DNA of 10,896 bases from Rhodobacterales bacterium UBA3080 (GCA_002366645.1 DFBM01000114.1:12666-23561), one strand, 5' to 3'. Positions 1-6,128 are shown, numbered from the stretch's first letter. Made by a program: numbers and translations. Notes: a model not told the origin generated them from the letters alone.

Positions 1-414
1 ATGCGCGGCGCCGACGGCGGCCCTTGGCGCAAAATCTGTGCGTTGCCAGCCTTCTGGGTCGGGTTGATGTATGACCAAAACGCGCTCGATGCGGCGTGGG
101 ATGTTTGCAAGGACTGGACCGCGGAACAGCGTGACCAGCTGCGGATAGATGTGGCTAAGGACGGTTTGCAGGCGCGTGTTAACGGGCGCGAAGTTCTGGA
201 TGTGGCCAAGGATTTGCTGGCAATTTCCGAGGCCGGTCTAAAAGCGCGGGCGAGACCGGGGGCGGGAGGTATGATCCCCGACGAGACACATTTCCTCAAT
301 GCTTTGCAGGAAATCGTCGATCGCGGATACTCGCCAGCCAAGAAACTGGAACGTTTGTATCAGTGCGAATGGGGCGGGGATATCAAGCGCGTCTATCAGG
401 AATATTCCTACTAG
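1..414 (+). CDS. gshA: Glutamate-cysteine ligase, C-terminal part (5' end outside window)
   Basis: This is the last 137 codons of a gene that enters from the left edge and ends with TAG at 412-414. The ATG at base 1 is most likely an internal methionine: the MRGADGGPW segment followed by ALPAFWVGLMYD is what I recall from the interior of the plant/alphaproteobacterial type of glutamate-cysteine ligase, a protein of roughly 450 residues. The end, with a YSPAKKLERLY stretch, EWGGDIKRVYQEY and a final Tyr, also fits that family's C-terminus. The enzyme joins glutamate and cysteine using ATP in the cytosol, the first and rate-limiting step of glutathione synthesis. The catalytic ATP-binding part is not in view, so activity cannot be judged. 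An intrinsic terminator follows immediately, so this is the last gene of its transcript. The assignment rests on remembered family sequence, not on a search. Confidence 0.85.
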   Translation: MRGADGGPWRKICALPAFWVGLMYDQNALDAAWDVCKDWTAEQRDQLRIDVAKDGLQARVNGREVLDVAKDLLAISEAGLKARARPGAGGMIPDETHFLNALQEIVDRGYSPAKKLERLYQCEWGGDIKRVYQEYSY

Positions 415-420
415 AATTGG

Positions 421-452
421 TCGTCCCGCATTCCCGGCGGGGCGATTTCTTT
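421..452 (+). terminator. Intrinsic terminator after gshA
   Basis: Nine-base arms TCGTCCCGC (421-429) and GCGGGGCGA (437-445) pair completely with one G-U wobble. They enclose a 7-base loop and are followed by TTTCTTT (446-452). The site starts 6 bases after the gshA stop. The U-rich tail lies only on the plus strand, so it should stop gshA transcription and not that of the minus-strand DUF805 gene, whose stop codon (451-453) it touches. Confidence 0.65.
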
Positions 453-846
453 AGGCTAATGGATCAGCGCCGTATTCGTTGTCACCCCCGGTGCCTTTGC
501 CGATCATCCAGACCAGCAAAATGATCGCACCGATTAACGGGATAAGGCAGAGCAACAACCACCAACCGGATCTGCCGGTGTCGTGCAAACGGCGAACCTC
601 GACTGCCCATACAGGCAAGAAGGTGACAAGGGCGAAGATATTGCCGATGAATCCGGCATTATAGGAAAACTCCATCCCACCCATCATCATAGTGTTCTTG
701 CCGAATATGGCGGAATCAGCCGCACCGGCGATGGCGCTTCCGACAATGATAAACAGGACAAACCACCAAAGTTCCGAGCGCGAGGCGCGGCCCTTGAAGG
801 TGATGTATTTAGAAAAACATGTTGAAACGGACTGCGTGAAATTCAT
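451..846 (-). CDS. DUF805 family small inner-membrane protein
   Basis: A 131-residue hydrophobic protein with the DUF805 hallmarks. It has an N-terminal FKGRASRSELWWF segment (residues 17-29), a central RRLHDTGRSGWW motif (85-96) and a C-terminal GGDNEYGADP tail (120-129). Three membrane helices are visible at about residues 25-44, 65-84 and 95-116. No biochemical function is established for the family; members are small integral membrane proteins found widely in bacteria. The start is supported by GAGGGA (minus strand) about 7 bases upstream of the ATG. The gene lies 114 bases downstream of plsY on the same strand and might receive read-through, but its leader contains an 11-bp inverted repeat reaching the ribosome site, which suggests separate control. 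A Met-rich stretch (NTMMMGGME, 51-59) sits in the loop between helices 1 and 2. Confidence 0.9.
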   Translation of the reverse strand: MNFTQSVSTCFSKYITFKGRASRSELWWFVLFIIVGSAIAGAADSAIFGKNTMMMGGMEFSYNAGFIGNIFALVTFLPVWAVEVRRLHDTGRSGWWLLLCLIPLIGAIILLVWMIGKGTGGDNEYGADPLA

Positions 847-856
847 GGGTATTCCC

Positions 857-910
857 TCGCTTGATTGTTATTCCGTCTCTTTGTGACAGGCTGTGTGTTC
901 AATCAAGCGA
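857..910. repeat. 11-bp perfect inverted repeat in DUF805 leader
   Basis: TCGCTTGATTG (857-867) and its exact reverse complement CAATCAAGCGA (900-910) are separated by 32 bases. In the minus-strand transcript the downstream arm runs directly into the Shine-Dalgarno bases of the DUF805 gene, so a hairpin would cover part of it. As DNA, the arms could equally be two half-sites for a regulator. There is no U-run after either arm, so a terminator is unlikely. Confidence 0.45.
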
Positions 911-960
911 AAGGTTTAGCTTAAAGCGGCAGCAGGTTTGTTCGGTAGCGGACGCGCCGC

Positions 961-1599
961 TTACTTTTTGCCGATTTTCGGTTCCGTACCTTTCAGCAAT
1001 CTCTCGATATTGGCGAAGTGCCGAACCCAGACGAAGCAGGCCAACACGACGCCTAGCCAGACTGCGGCTGGCATGCCAAACGCATATAGCCAAAACGGGG
1101 TTGCAGCAGACGCAACGAGCGCCGACAGCGACGAAATGCGGAAGATCAGTGCAATCGCCAGCCATGTGGCGCAGGCGGCAAGGCCAGCCCAGAAGTTCAG
1201 CGCGAGCATAATGCCGAGGAATACGGCAACTCCTTTACCGCCTTTGAACATCAGGTAGATCGGGAACAGGTGGCCAAGGAACGCCCCGAGAGCTGCGACT
1301 TGGGCCGCGTCTTCGCCAAGCCACGCGCGGGCGATCAGGACCGCCACGGCGCCTTTGCCGGCGTCCAGAACCAGCGTTGCCAGCGCGGCTTTCTTTGAAC
1401 CTGTGCGCAACACGTTGGTCGCGCCGATGTTGCCCGAACCGATGTCGCGCAGATTGCCCAATCCCATAACTTTGGAAATCAGCATGCCGAACGGAACAGA
1501 ACCCAGCAGGTAGGCGGCGGCAAGGACGCCCAGCAGCCACGGCCATTGGGCTTCTAACGCGGGGTTCGCGCCCCAGAAACGCAGGAAATCGGGTAGCAT
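961..1599 (-). CDS. plsY: Acyl-phosphate:glycerol-3-phosphate acyltransferase PlsY
   Basis: A 212-residue, multi-spanning inner-membrane enzyme that moves the acyl group from acyl-phosphate (made by PlsX) onto glycerol-3-phosphate, giving lysophosphatidic acid, the first step of phospholipid synthesis. All three conserved cytoplasmic motifs are present: GSGNIGATNVLR (residues 54-65), GHLFPIYLMFKGGKGVA (109-125, with the Gly-rich acyl-phosphate site) and RHFANIERLLKGTE (193-206). LLGSVPFG (31-38) closes the first helix, as is usual. Length is typical, with an N-terminus about 20 residues longer than the shortest homologues. The start is fixed by TAAGGAG five bases upstream, which uses the stop codon of the previous gene. 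It is the third gene of the pyrB-pyrC'-plsY unit, so membrane lipid and pyrimidine synthesis appear co-transcribed. No clear terminator follows. Confidence 0.95.
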   Translation of the reverse strand: MLPDFLRFWGANPALEAQWPWLLGVLAAAYLLGSVPFGMLISKVMGLGNLRDIGSGNIGATNVLRTGSKKAALATLVLDAGKGAVAVLIARAWLGEDAAQVAALGAFLGHLFPIYLMFKGGKGVAVFLGIMLALNFWAGLAACATWLAIALIFRISSLSALVASAATPFWLYAFGMPAAVWLGVVLACFVWVRHFANIERLLKGTEPKIGKK

Positions 1600-1604
1600 T
1601 GCGG

Positions 1605-1611
1605 CTCCTTA
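1605..1611 (-). promoter_or_regulatory. Ribosome binding site of plsY built on upstream stop codon
   Basis: On the minus strand TAAGGAG lies 5 bases before the plsY ATG, and its first three bases are the TAA stop of the dihydroorotase homologue. Such an arrangement favours re-initiation by the terminating ribosome and supports translational coupling of the two genes. Confidence 0.7.
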
Positions 1612-2877
1612 AAAGACTTGCGCGCCAGCGACGAAGGTTTTCAGGACTTTACCTTGCATACGGCGACCGTCAAACGGTGCGTTCTTGGATTTCGATAACA
1701 GCTCGAAGCGGTCCATCACAAAGGGGGCGTCCGGATCGAACAGAATTAGGTCGGCGGGTGCGCCCTCGGCCATGCGTCCGGCCTCAAGACCAAGCAGTTT
1801 GGCGGGGTTTAGGGAAATGGCCCGGAATAGGGTGGGTAGGTCCATGTGGCCACCGTGGACGAGCTGCATTAAGGCGGGCAACATGGTTTGCAGGCCAACG
1901 GCACCACTTGCGGCTTCCTCGTATGGCAGGCGTTTGGATTCTTCGTCCTGCGGGGTGTGCATGGAGCTAATGATGTCGATCAAGCCGTTCGCAACAGCAT
2001 GGACAACTGCGAGGCGGTCGTCCTCGGCGCGGAGCGGGGGTTTGACCTTGAAGAAGGTACGATAATCCTCGACGTCGAATTCGTTCAGGGTCAGATGATG
2101 GATAGACACACCGGCAGTGACATTCAGACCAGCTTTCTTGGCGCGTTCCAGAACGGTCAGGGCAGAGGCGCAAGTGATCTGATCTGCGTGGTATTTCGCA
2201 CCGGTCATTTCCACCAATGCGAGGTCGCGTTCCAGCTGGATACGTTCGGCCATCGGGGAAACGGCGGGAAGACCCTGCTTGGTCGCGAAGGCGCCCGAAG
2301 TGACGGCGGCACCTTTGGATAACACCGGTTCTTGCACGTGACCGATAACCAGTGCGCCGGACGCGTTGGCGTAGGTCAGGATGCGTTGAAGGGTTTTGGC
2401 GTTTTCAATCGGGCGGTCAGCGTCAGAAAACGCGACGGCACCGGCATCTTGTAAAAACCCGATTTCGGCCATCTCCTTACCACCGCGACCTTTGGTAAGG
2501 GCGGCCATAGGCAGGACGTTAACTGCGACCTCGTCGGCAGCGCGACGGCGGAAGAAATCGAGGATTTCGGGGGTGTCGATTGCGGGTGTCGTATCGGGGC
2601 GGGTGACCATCGTCGTAACCCCGCCAGCAGCGGCGGCGAGGCCTGCCGTGCGAAAACTTTCTTTGTGGCGCTCACCCGGCTCACCGATTTTGACACCGAT
2701 GTCGACAATTCCGGGGGCGAGGCATTTGCCACCACAGTCAATGACCTTCCCTGCGGGGAATGTTTTGATTTCATTTGCTAAAATCTGATCAATACGACCG
2801 TCCTTGATAACAACTGAACGGAGCTTCTCGGTACCGGCTTCGGGGTCGATGATACGTGCGTTGGTCAGAGTTAGCAT
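1609..2877 (-). CDS. pyrC: Dihydroorotase homologue, probably inactive (PyrC'/PyrX type) partner of ATCase
   Basis: A 422-residue amidohydrolase-fold protein of the class I dihydroorotase family. It shows the N-terminal beta-sandwich start (LTNARIIDPEAG), the APGIVD strand (54-59), SIHHLTLNE (258-266) and the C-terminal NPAKLLGLEAGRMAEGAPADL (357-377). Most metal-ligand positions are altered. The HxHxR motif after PG(I/L)xD reads GVKIG (61-65). The usual FSDDG reads FSDAD (150-154), the second His of the HxxHxST segment is Gln233, and the ATDHAPH segment reads SSMHTPQ (304-310). Only His180 of the usual set seems kept. It is therefore unlikely to hydrolyse dihydroorotate. In Pseudomonas a comparable inactive PyrC' is a structural subunit of the aspartate carbamoyltransferase complex, and the 7-nt overlap with pyrB suggests the same here. 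AGGAGG (2885-2890) supports the start. A working dihydroorotase should be encoded elsewhere. Automatic annotation would simply call this dihydroorotase. Confidence 0.9.
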   Translation of the reverse strand: MLTLTNARIIDPEAGTEKLRSVVIKDGRIDQILANEIKTFPAGKVIDCGGKCLAPGIVDIGVKIGEPGERHKESFRTAGLAAAAGGVTTMVTRPDTTPAIDTPEILDFFRRRAADEVAVNVLPMAALTKGRGGKEMAEIGFLQDAGAVAFSDADRPIENAKTLQRILTYANASGALVIGHVQEPVLSKGAAVTSGAFATKQGLPAVSPMAERIQLERDLALVEMTGAKYHADQITCASALTVLERAKKAGLNVTAGVSIHHLTLNEFDVEDYRTFFKVKPPLRAEDDRLAVVHAVANGLIDIISSMHTPQDEESKRLPYEEAASGAVGLQTMLPALMQLVHGGHMDLPTLFRAISLNPAKLLGLEAGRMAEGAPADLILFDPDAPFVMDRFELLSKSKNAPFDGRRMQGKVLKTFVAGAQVF

Positions 2878-3821
2878 GATGCGCCCTCCTCTTTGGATTT
2901 TCGGAGGTTGCGGGCCAGTAACTCCATCACGGCCATGCGGACGGCGACGCCCATCTCTACCTGTTCCTGAATGACCGAGCGGTTGATGTCATCGGCCAGA
3001 ATTCCGTCGATCTCGACGCCGCGGTTCATGGGGCCGGGGTGCATGACGATAGCGTCGGGTTTGGCGTTAGCGAGCTTGGCTTCGTCCAGTCCCCAACGGT
3101 GGTAATATTCGCGTTCGGACGGGATAAAGGCGCCGTCCATGCGTTCCTTTTGCAAGCGGAGCATCATGACGACGTCGGCGTCTTTCAGACCTTCGGCCAT
3201 GTTGTCGGTAACCTCGACCCCCAGTTTGTCGACACCGGCGGGCATGAGGGTTTTAGGGCCGACCAGACGCACACGGTTTTCCATTTTGCCGAGCAGGAAC
3301 ATATTCGAGCGGGCAACGCGAGAGTGGGCGATATCACCACAAATCGCGATGATCAGGCGGTGCAGGCGGCCTTTAGAACGGCGGATGGTTAGCGCGTCCA
3401 ACAACGCCTGTGTCGGGTGTTCGTGGCGACCGTCGCCCGCATTCATTACCGCGCAATTTACCTTTTCCGCCAACAGTTTGACTGCGCCAGAATGGGGGTG
3501 GCGGACGACCAGAAGGTCGGGGTGCATGGCGTTGAGGGTTAGGGCCGTATCGATCAGGGTCTCGCCCTTTTTGATCGAACTGGCTTGCATCGACATGTTC
3601 ATCACGTCGGCACCGAGACGTTTGCCGGCAATCTCGAAGCTGGCTTGGGTGCGGGTAGAGTTCTCGAAGAACATGTTTATCTGGGTCAGGCCCGCGAGCA
3701 CGTCCAAGTGTTTGTTTTGCTTGAGGTTATGCTGGGCATAATGTTCTGCCAGATCGAGGATTTCGGTTATGTCTTGTTGGGACAACGACTCGATCCCGAG
3801 AAGATGGCGCTGGGTGAACAT
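2871..3821 (-). CDS. pyrB: Aspartate carbamoyltransferase catalytic subunit
   Basis: A 316-residue enzyme condensing carbamoyl phosphate with aspartate to N-carbamoyl-aspartate, the committed step of pyrimidine synthesis. The carbamoyl-phosphate loop FENSTRT (52-58), the SSIKKGETLIDT loop with its lysines (81-92), HPTQALLD (135-142) and the aspartate-side HPGPMNRGVEI (261-271) are intact, so it should be active. The N-terminus begins 4 residues before RHLLGI, so there is no long extension of the kind seen in Pseudomonas PyrB. The start has AAGGAG 8 bases upstream and a good promoter candidate. It is the first gene of the operon, and its last codons overlap the start of the dihydroorotase homologue (ATGCTAA). 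No pyrI regulatory subunit is present in the window. Confidence 0.96.
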   Translation of the reverse strand: MFTQRHLLGIESLSQQDITEILDLAEHYAQHNLKQNKHLDVLAGLTQINMFFENSTRTQASFEIAGKRLGADVMNMSMQASSIKKGETLIDTALTLNAMHPDLLVVRHPHSGAVKLLAEKVNCAVMNAGDGRHEHPTQALLDALTIRRSKGRLHRLIIAICGDIAHSRVARSNMFLLGKMENRVRLVGPKTLMPAGVDKLGVEVTDNMAEGLKDADVVMMLRLQKERMDGAFIPSEREYYHRWGLDEAKLANAKPDAIVMHPGPMNRGVEIDGILADDINRSVIQEQVEMGVAVRMAVMELLARNLRKSKEEGASC

Positions 3822-3850
3822 GCTGGCGACTCCTTTCGGTGATTTGGGTG

Positions 3851-3879
3851 CTTATAGCAGGGATTTTCTGTGGAACAAG
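3851..3879 (-). promoter_or_regulatory. Probable sigma-70-type promoter of the pyrB operon
   Basis: On the minus strand TATAAG (3851-3856) follows TTGTTC (3873-3878) with 16 bases between them, or CTTGTT (3874-3879) with 17. The -10 element differs from TATAAT by one base and the -35 keeps TTG. The predicted start lies roughly 20 bases before the pyrB ATG, leaving a short leader with AAGGAG and no room for an attenuator peptide. Based on consensus matching only. Confidence 0.5.
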
Positions 3880-3905
3880 CGGTTGCGTTTGGGTAGGGTG
3901 CTGAC

Positions 3906-4685
3906 ATGAGTCTGGAACCGCACGAATATCACGAGGCATTGGCGCAACTTGCGTGGCAGGTTGAGCTTGGCGCTGACGAAGCGATCAGCTCGGTTGCGGT
4001 TGATCGTTACGCCGAAAAAACCAAGCCTGCGGCGGTGAAGCCGGCCGAGGTTGTCGCGCCCGTCGCGGAAGCGCCCGCTGATGTGTCAGCGGAAGCCGCG
4101 CGTCTGGCGGCGGGATGTTCTGATCTAGATGCTCTGCGCGCGGCGGTCGAGAACTTTGACGGTTGCGACTTGCGGCGGGGCGCACGTAACACGGTTTTCG
4201 CGGATGGAAACCCGGCAGCCCGCGTTATGGTTATTGGGGAGGCACCCGGTAAGGAAGAGGATCGGGCGGGGAAGCCGTTTATCGGTGCCTCGGGGCAATT
4301 GCTGGATAAAATGCTGGCTGCGATTGGACTTAGCCGAATGGCGGAGGATCGTGAGCAGGCGGTATATATCACTAATGTACTGCCTTGGCGGCCACCCCAG
4401 AACCGCGATCCGCTACCCGAAGAGACGACGATGATGAAGCCGTTTTTGATGCGGCATATCGAGTTGATTAAGCCCGATTTCCTGATGCTGGTGGGAAATC
4501 CTTCGAACCAGCTTTTGCTGGATACGGAGCAGGGTGTGACGCGTTTGCGCGGGCAGTGGCACGAGGTTGCGGGGATTCCGGCCGTCTCGATATTCCACCC
4601 TGCCTATTTGTTGCGCGCACCGGCACAGAAGCGGCTGGCGTGGGCGGATTTGTTGATGCTTAAAGCGAAAATGGAAGAGAGTTGA
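3906..4685 (+). CDS. Uracil-DNA glycosylase, family 4-like, lacking most Fe-S cysteines
   Basis: A 259-residue protein of the uracil-DNA glycosylase superfamily, expected to remove uracil from DNA in base-excision repair. The catalytic domain (about 80-255) has GEAPGKEED (111-119), GKPFIGASGQLLDKML (122-137), the ITNVLPWRPPQNRDP segment (155-169) and the C-terminal HPAYLLR motif (231-237), all typical of family 4. Family 4 enzymes normally hold a 4Fe-4S cluster with four cysteines. Here the CxxC near the start keeps one (Cys87, with Phe84 in place of the other). The Cys in the KCRPP position is Trp161, and the fourth position in PEETTMMKPF has none. The first 37 residues form a small helical segment (ALAQLAWQVELGADEAI), joined by an Ala/Pro/Val-rich linker (about 38-66). 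It shares a promoter region with divergent pyrB and is followed directly by moaB. Confidence 0.88.
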   Translation: MSLEPHEYHEALAQLAWQVELGADEAISSVAVDRYAEKTKPAAVKPAEVVAPVAEAPADVSAEAARLAAGCSDLDALRAAVENFDGCDLRRGARNTVFADGNPAARVMVIGEAPGKEEDRAGKPFIGASGQLLDKMLAAIGLSRMAEDREQAVYITNVLPWRPPQNRDPLPEETTMMKPFLMRHIELIKPDFLMLVGNPSNQLLLDTEQGVTRLRGQWHEVAGIPAVSIFHPAYLLRAPAQKRLAWADLLMLKAKMEES

Positions 4686-5240
4686 ATGTCCCATATATCT
4701 GCGAGTGAGAAACGCGAGTTTGTGCCGGTTCGTATCGCGGTTTTGACGGTGTCTGACAGTCGTTCGCTGGCGGAGGACCGCTCGGGCGACACGTTGGTGA
4801 AGCGGATCGAGGCGGCGGGGCATATTCTGGCGGCACGCGATATCGTTCGGGATGAACGTGCTGATATTGCTGATAAATTGCGCGGATGGGCGGCGGATGA
4901 AAACGTCGACGTGGTGATTTCGACAGGCGGTACAGGGTTGACCGGGCGCGATATTACGGTGGAAGCGCACCGTGATGTTTATGAAAAAGAGATCGACGCG
5001 TTTTCGACGTTGTTCACCATAGTTTCAGTCGAGAAAATCGGGACTTCGGCGGTGCAATCACGGGCTTGTGGCGGGGTTGCGGACGGGACGTATATGTTCG
5101 CATTACCTGGGTCGCCGGGAGCGTGTAAAGATGGTTGGGACGGGATACTGAAGGACCAGCTGGACTACCGGCATATGCCCTGCAACTTCGTTGAAATCAT
5201 GCCACGGCTCGAAGAGCACAAGCAGCGCACGAAGAGCTGA
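4686..5240 (+). CDS. moaB: Molybdenum cofactor biosynthesis protein MoaB
   Basis: A 184-residue cytosolic protein with a single MoaB/Mog molybdopterin-binding domain. Such proteins bind molybdopterin; Mog-type members adenylylate it before molybdenum insertion, while the role of MoaB itself is less settled. Seen motifs are TVSDSR (21-26), the STGGTGLTGRDITVEA loop (79-94), IGTSAVQSRACGG (118-130) and ALPGSPGACKDGW (139-151), ending in PCNF near the C-terminus. All match the family and the length is usual. The ATG follows the glycosylase TGA with no gap (TGAATG), and GGAAGAG in the end of the upstream gene is the only ribosome site, so translation is probably coupled. No other molybdenum cofactor gene lies in the window, so the pairing with a repair enzyme looks positional rather than functional. 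Confidence 0.93.
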   Translation: MSHISASEKREFVPVRIAVLTVSDSRSLAEDRSGDTLVKRIEAAGHILAARDIVRDERADIADKLRGWAADENVDVVISTGGTGLTGRDITVEAHRDVYEKEIDAFSTLFTIVSVEKIGTSAVQSRACGGVADGTYMFALPGSPGACKDGWDGILKDQLDYRHMPCNFVEIMPRLEEHKQRTKS

Positions 5241-5270
5241 AACGCGTTAACTTTTGCGGTTTTTGCAGCG

Positions 5271-5295
5271 AAAAACCTGTGCACAATACGTACAC
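5271..5295 (-). terminator. Possible terminator of the DsbD-like gene
   Basis: Read on the minus strand, GTGTAC (5295-5290) and GTGCAC (5284-5279) pair with one G-U wobble around a 5-base loop. They are followed by AGG and TTTTT (5275-5271). The site is 33 bases past the DsbD-like stop. The stem is short and only moderately GC-rich, so strength is doubtful. Confidence 0.35.
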
Positions 5296-5320
5296 AATGC
5301 GTACACAACCTGTATGTACG
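5274..5320. repeat. Tandem 11-bp repeat array between convergent genes
   Basis: Four consecutive 11-base units begin at 5274, 5285, 5296 and 5307: AACCTGTGCAC, AATACGTACAC, AATGCGTACAC and AACCTGTATGT, ending in ACG. Units 2 and 3 differ by two bases; units 1 and 4 share AACCTGT exactly 33 bases apart. The array fills most of the gap between the moaB and DsbD-like stop codons and supplies the arms of both terminator candidates listed here. Confidence 0.6.
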
Positions 5321-5324
5321 TTTT
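5300..5324 (+). terminator. Possible terminator of moaB
   Basis: CGTACA (5300-5305) and TGTACG (5315-5320) are perfect 6-base arms around a 9-base loop, followed by TTTT (5321-5324). The position, 60 bases after the moaB stop and before the oppositely oriented gene, fits a terminator, but the stem is short with only half GC pairs. The upstream CGTACA at 5289-5294 could also pair with the same 3' arm. Confidence 0.35.
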
Positions 5325-5327
5325 ACG

Positions 5328-6128
5328 TTAACCTTTAGCGGGGCAGCCCAGAACTTCGACGGCTTTGTCCTCGTTGAGGACGGTAATGCGGATGGCGCTA
5401 CGGTCGACGAGGAGCATCGCGTCGCCGTAGTATTCCAGCGTCGCGGTGGCGGTCAGGTCTTTGCCGTTGGCGCTGGTTTCGGCGAGATCAATCCAGATAT
5501 CAGGGTCGGCGTATTCGATGACGGTCAAAGGTGTGCCGCCGACGGTATTTGCAAATTTCAGATCAGCGCGGATATCGAAGCCGGTACCGTTCGGGGTGAG
5601 CGCGCAACTCGCCGCGCGGATGCCACCGGATTTGGCGGAGGCAGGGGCTTCGGTCAGGGCGGATTTGATGCCGGAGACGCCGACGTCAGGTGTGGCTTCC
5701 GAAAGCTCGGTGACCAGCCGTTCGCTGGCAGGGACGCAGATGTCGGAACAGACGCCGAAGTCGAGGTTCAGGTCGACATTTATAGGCGCGTCGATTTCGA
5801 TCGGTGTTATGCGGACGGGCAGGGTCATCTTGCCCTTGTAGCCGATTGAATAGAGGCCGAAGGTTTCGAATACGTGGGGCGTTGGCCAGCTGATTTCGAT
5901 GTTGGATATGTTTTGTGAACCGCTCCAGTCGAATGCCGGCGGGATGCCGGCGGGGCCGGGTGTGCGCCAGTAGGTTTTCCAGCCCTCGGAAAGGTCGAAC
6001 TCGATCGCGGTCTGGTAACTGCCGTCGGGGAGCTGCCATCCGTTCAGGAACTCGACGTTGCCGTAAAGCTCGCCAGCTTGGGAGGCGGCGGGGAAAAGAG
6101 CGGCGGCTATGAGCAGTTTTTTAATCAT
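5328..6128 (-). CDS. Exported stand-alone DsbD N-terminal domain protein
   Basis: A 266-residue protein starting with a clear signal peptide (MIKKLLIAAALFPAASQA, cleavage expected after Ala18), so the mature part is periplasmic. It resembles the N-terminal (alpha) domain of the thiol:disulfide interchange protein DsbD: GWKTYWRTPGPAGIPPAFDW (49-68), SWPTPHVFE (80-88), IGYKGKMTLPV (95-105) and FGVCSDICVP (124-133), a CxxxC pair (Cys127 and Cys131) that could carry electrons. Further cysteines are at 175 and 262. Unlike full DsbD it has no membrane domain and no C-terminal thioredoxin domain, so it would need a partner such as a CcdA-type membrane protein encoded elsewhere. Such stand-alone proteins are annotated in Rhodobacteraceae, with no proven substrate that I know of. 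The start is set by the signal peptide; the ribosome site is weak (TTAGG close to the ATG). Confidence 0.85.
   Translation of the reverse strand: MIKKLLIAAALFPAASQAGELYGNVEFLNGWQLPDGSYQTAIEFDLSEGWKTYWRTPGPAGIPPAFDWSGSQNISNIEISWPTPHVFETFGLYSIGYKGKMTLPVRITPIEIDAPINVDLNLDFGVCSDICVPASERLVTELSEATPDVGVSGIKSALTEAPASAKSGGIRAASCALTPNGTGFDIRADLKFANTVGGTPLTVIEYADPDIWIDLAETSANGKDLTATATLEYYGDAMLLVDRSAIRITVLNEDKAVEVLGCPAKG

Noticed and set aside
1..3. ATG at base 1 as a true gene start
   Set aside because: The following residues match the interior of glutamate-cysteine ligase; the methionine coincides with the window edge.
923..963. Terminator after plsY formed by GCCGCTT and AAGCGGC arms
   Set aside because: The 7-bp stem has a 25-base loop and only three Us after it on the minus strand; too weak to list as a feature.
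3139..3741. 200-codon plus-strand open frame opposite pyrB
   Set aside because: Complete overlap with intact pyrB, low-complexity Arg/Ser composition and no ribosome site; a shadow frame.
5258..5277. GGTTTTT...AAAAACC inverted repeat as a terminator
   Set aside because: The arms are A/T-rich and neither strand has a U-run after the stem. Its A-run is better explained as the U-tail of the minus-strand hairpin.
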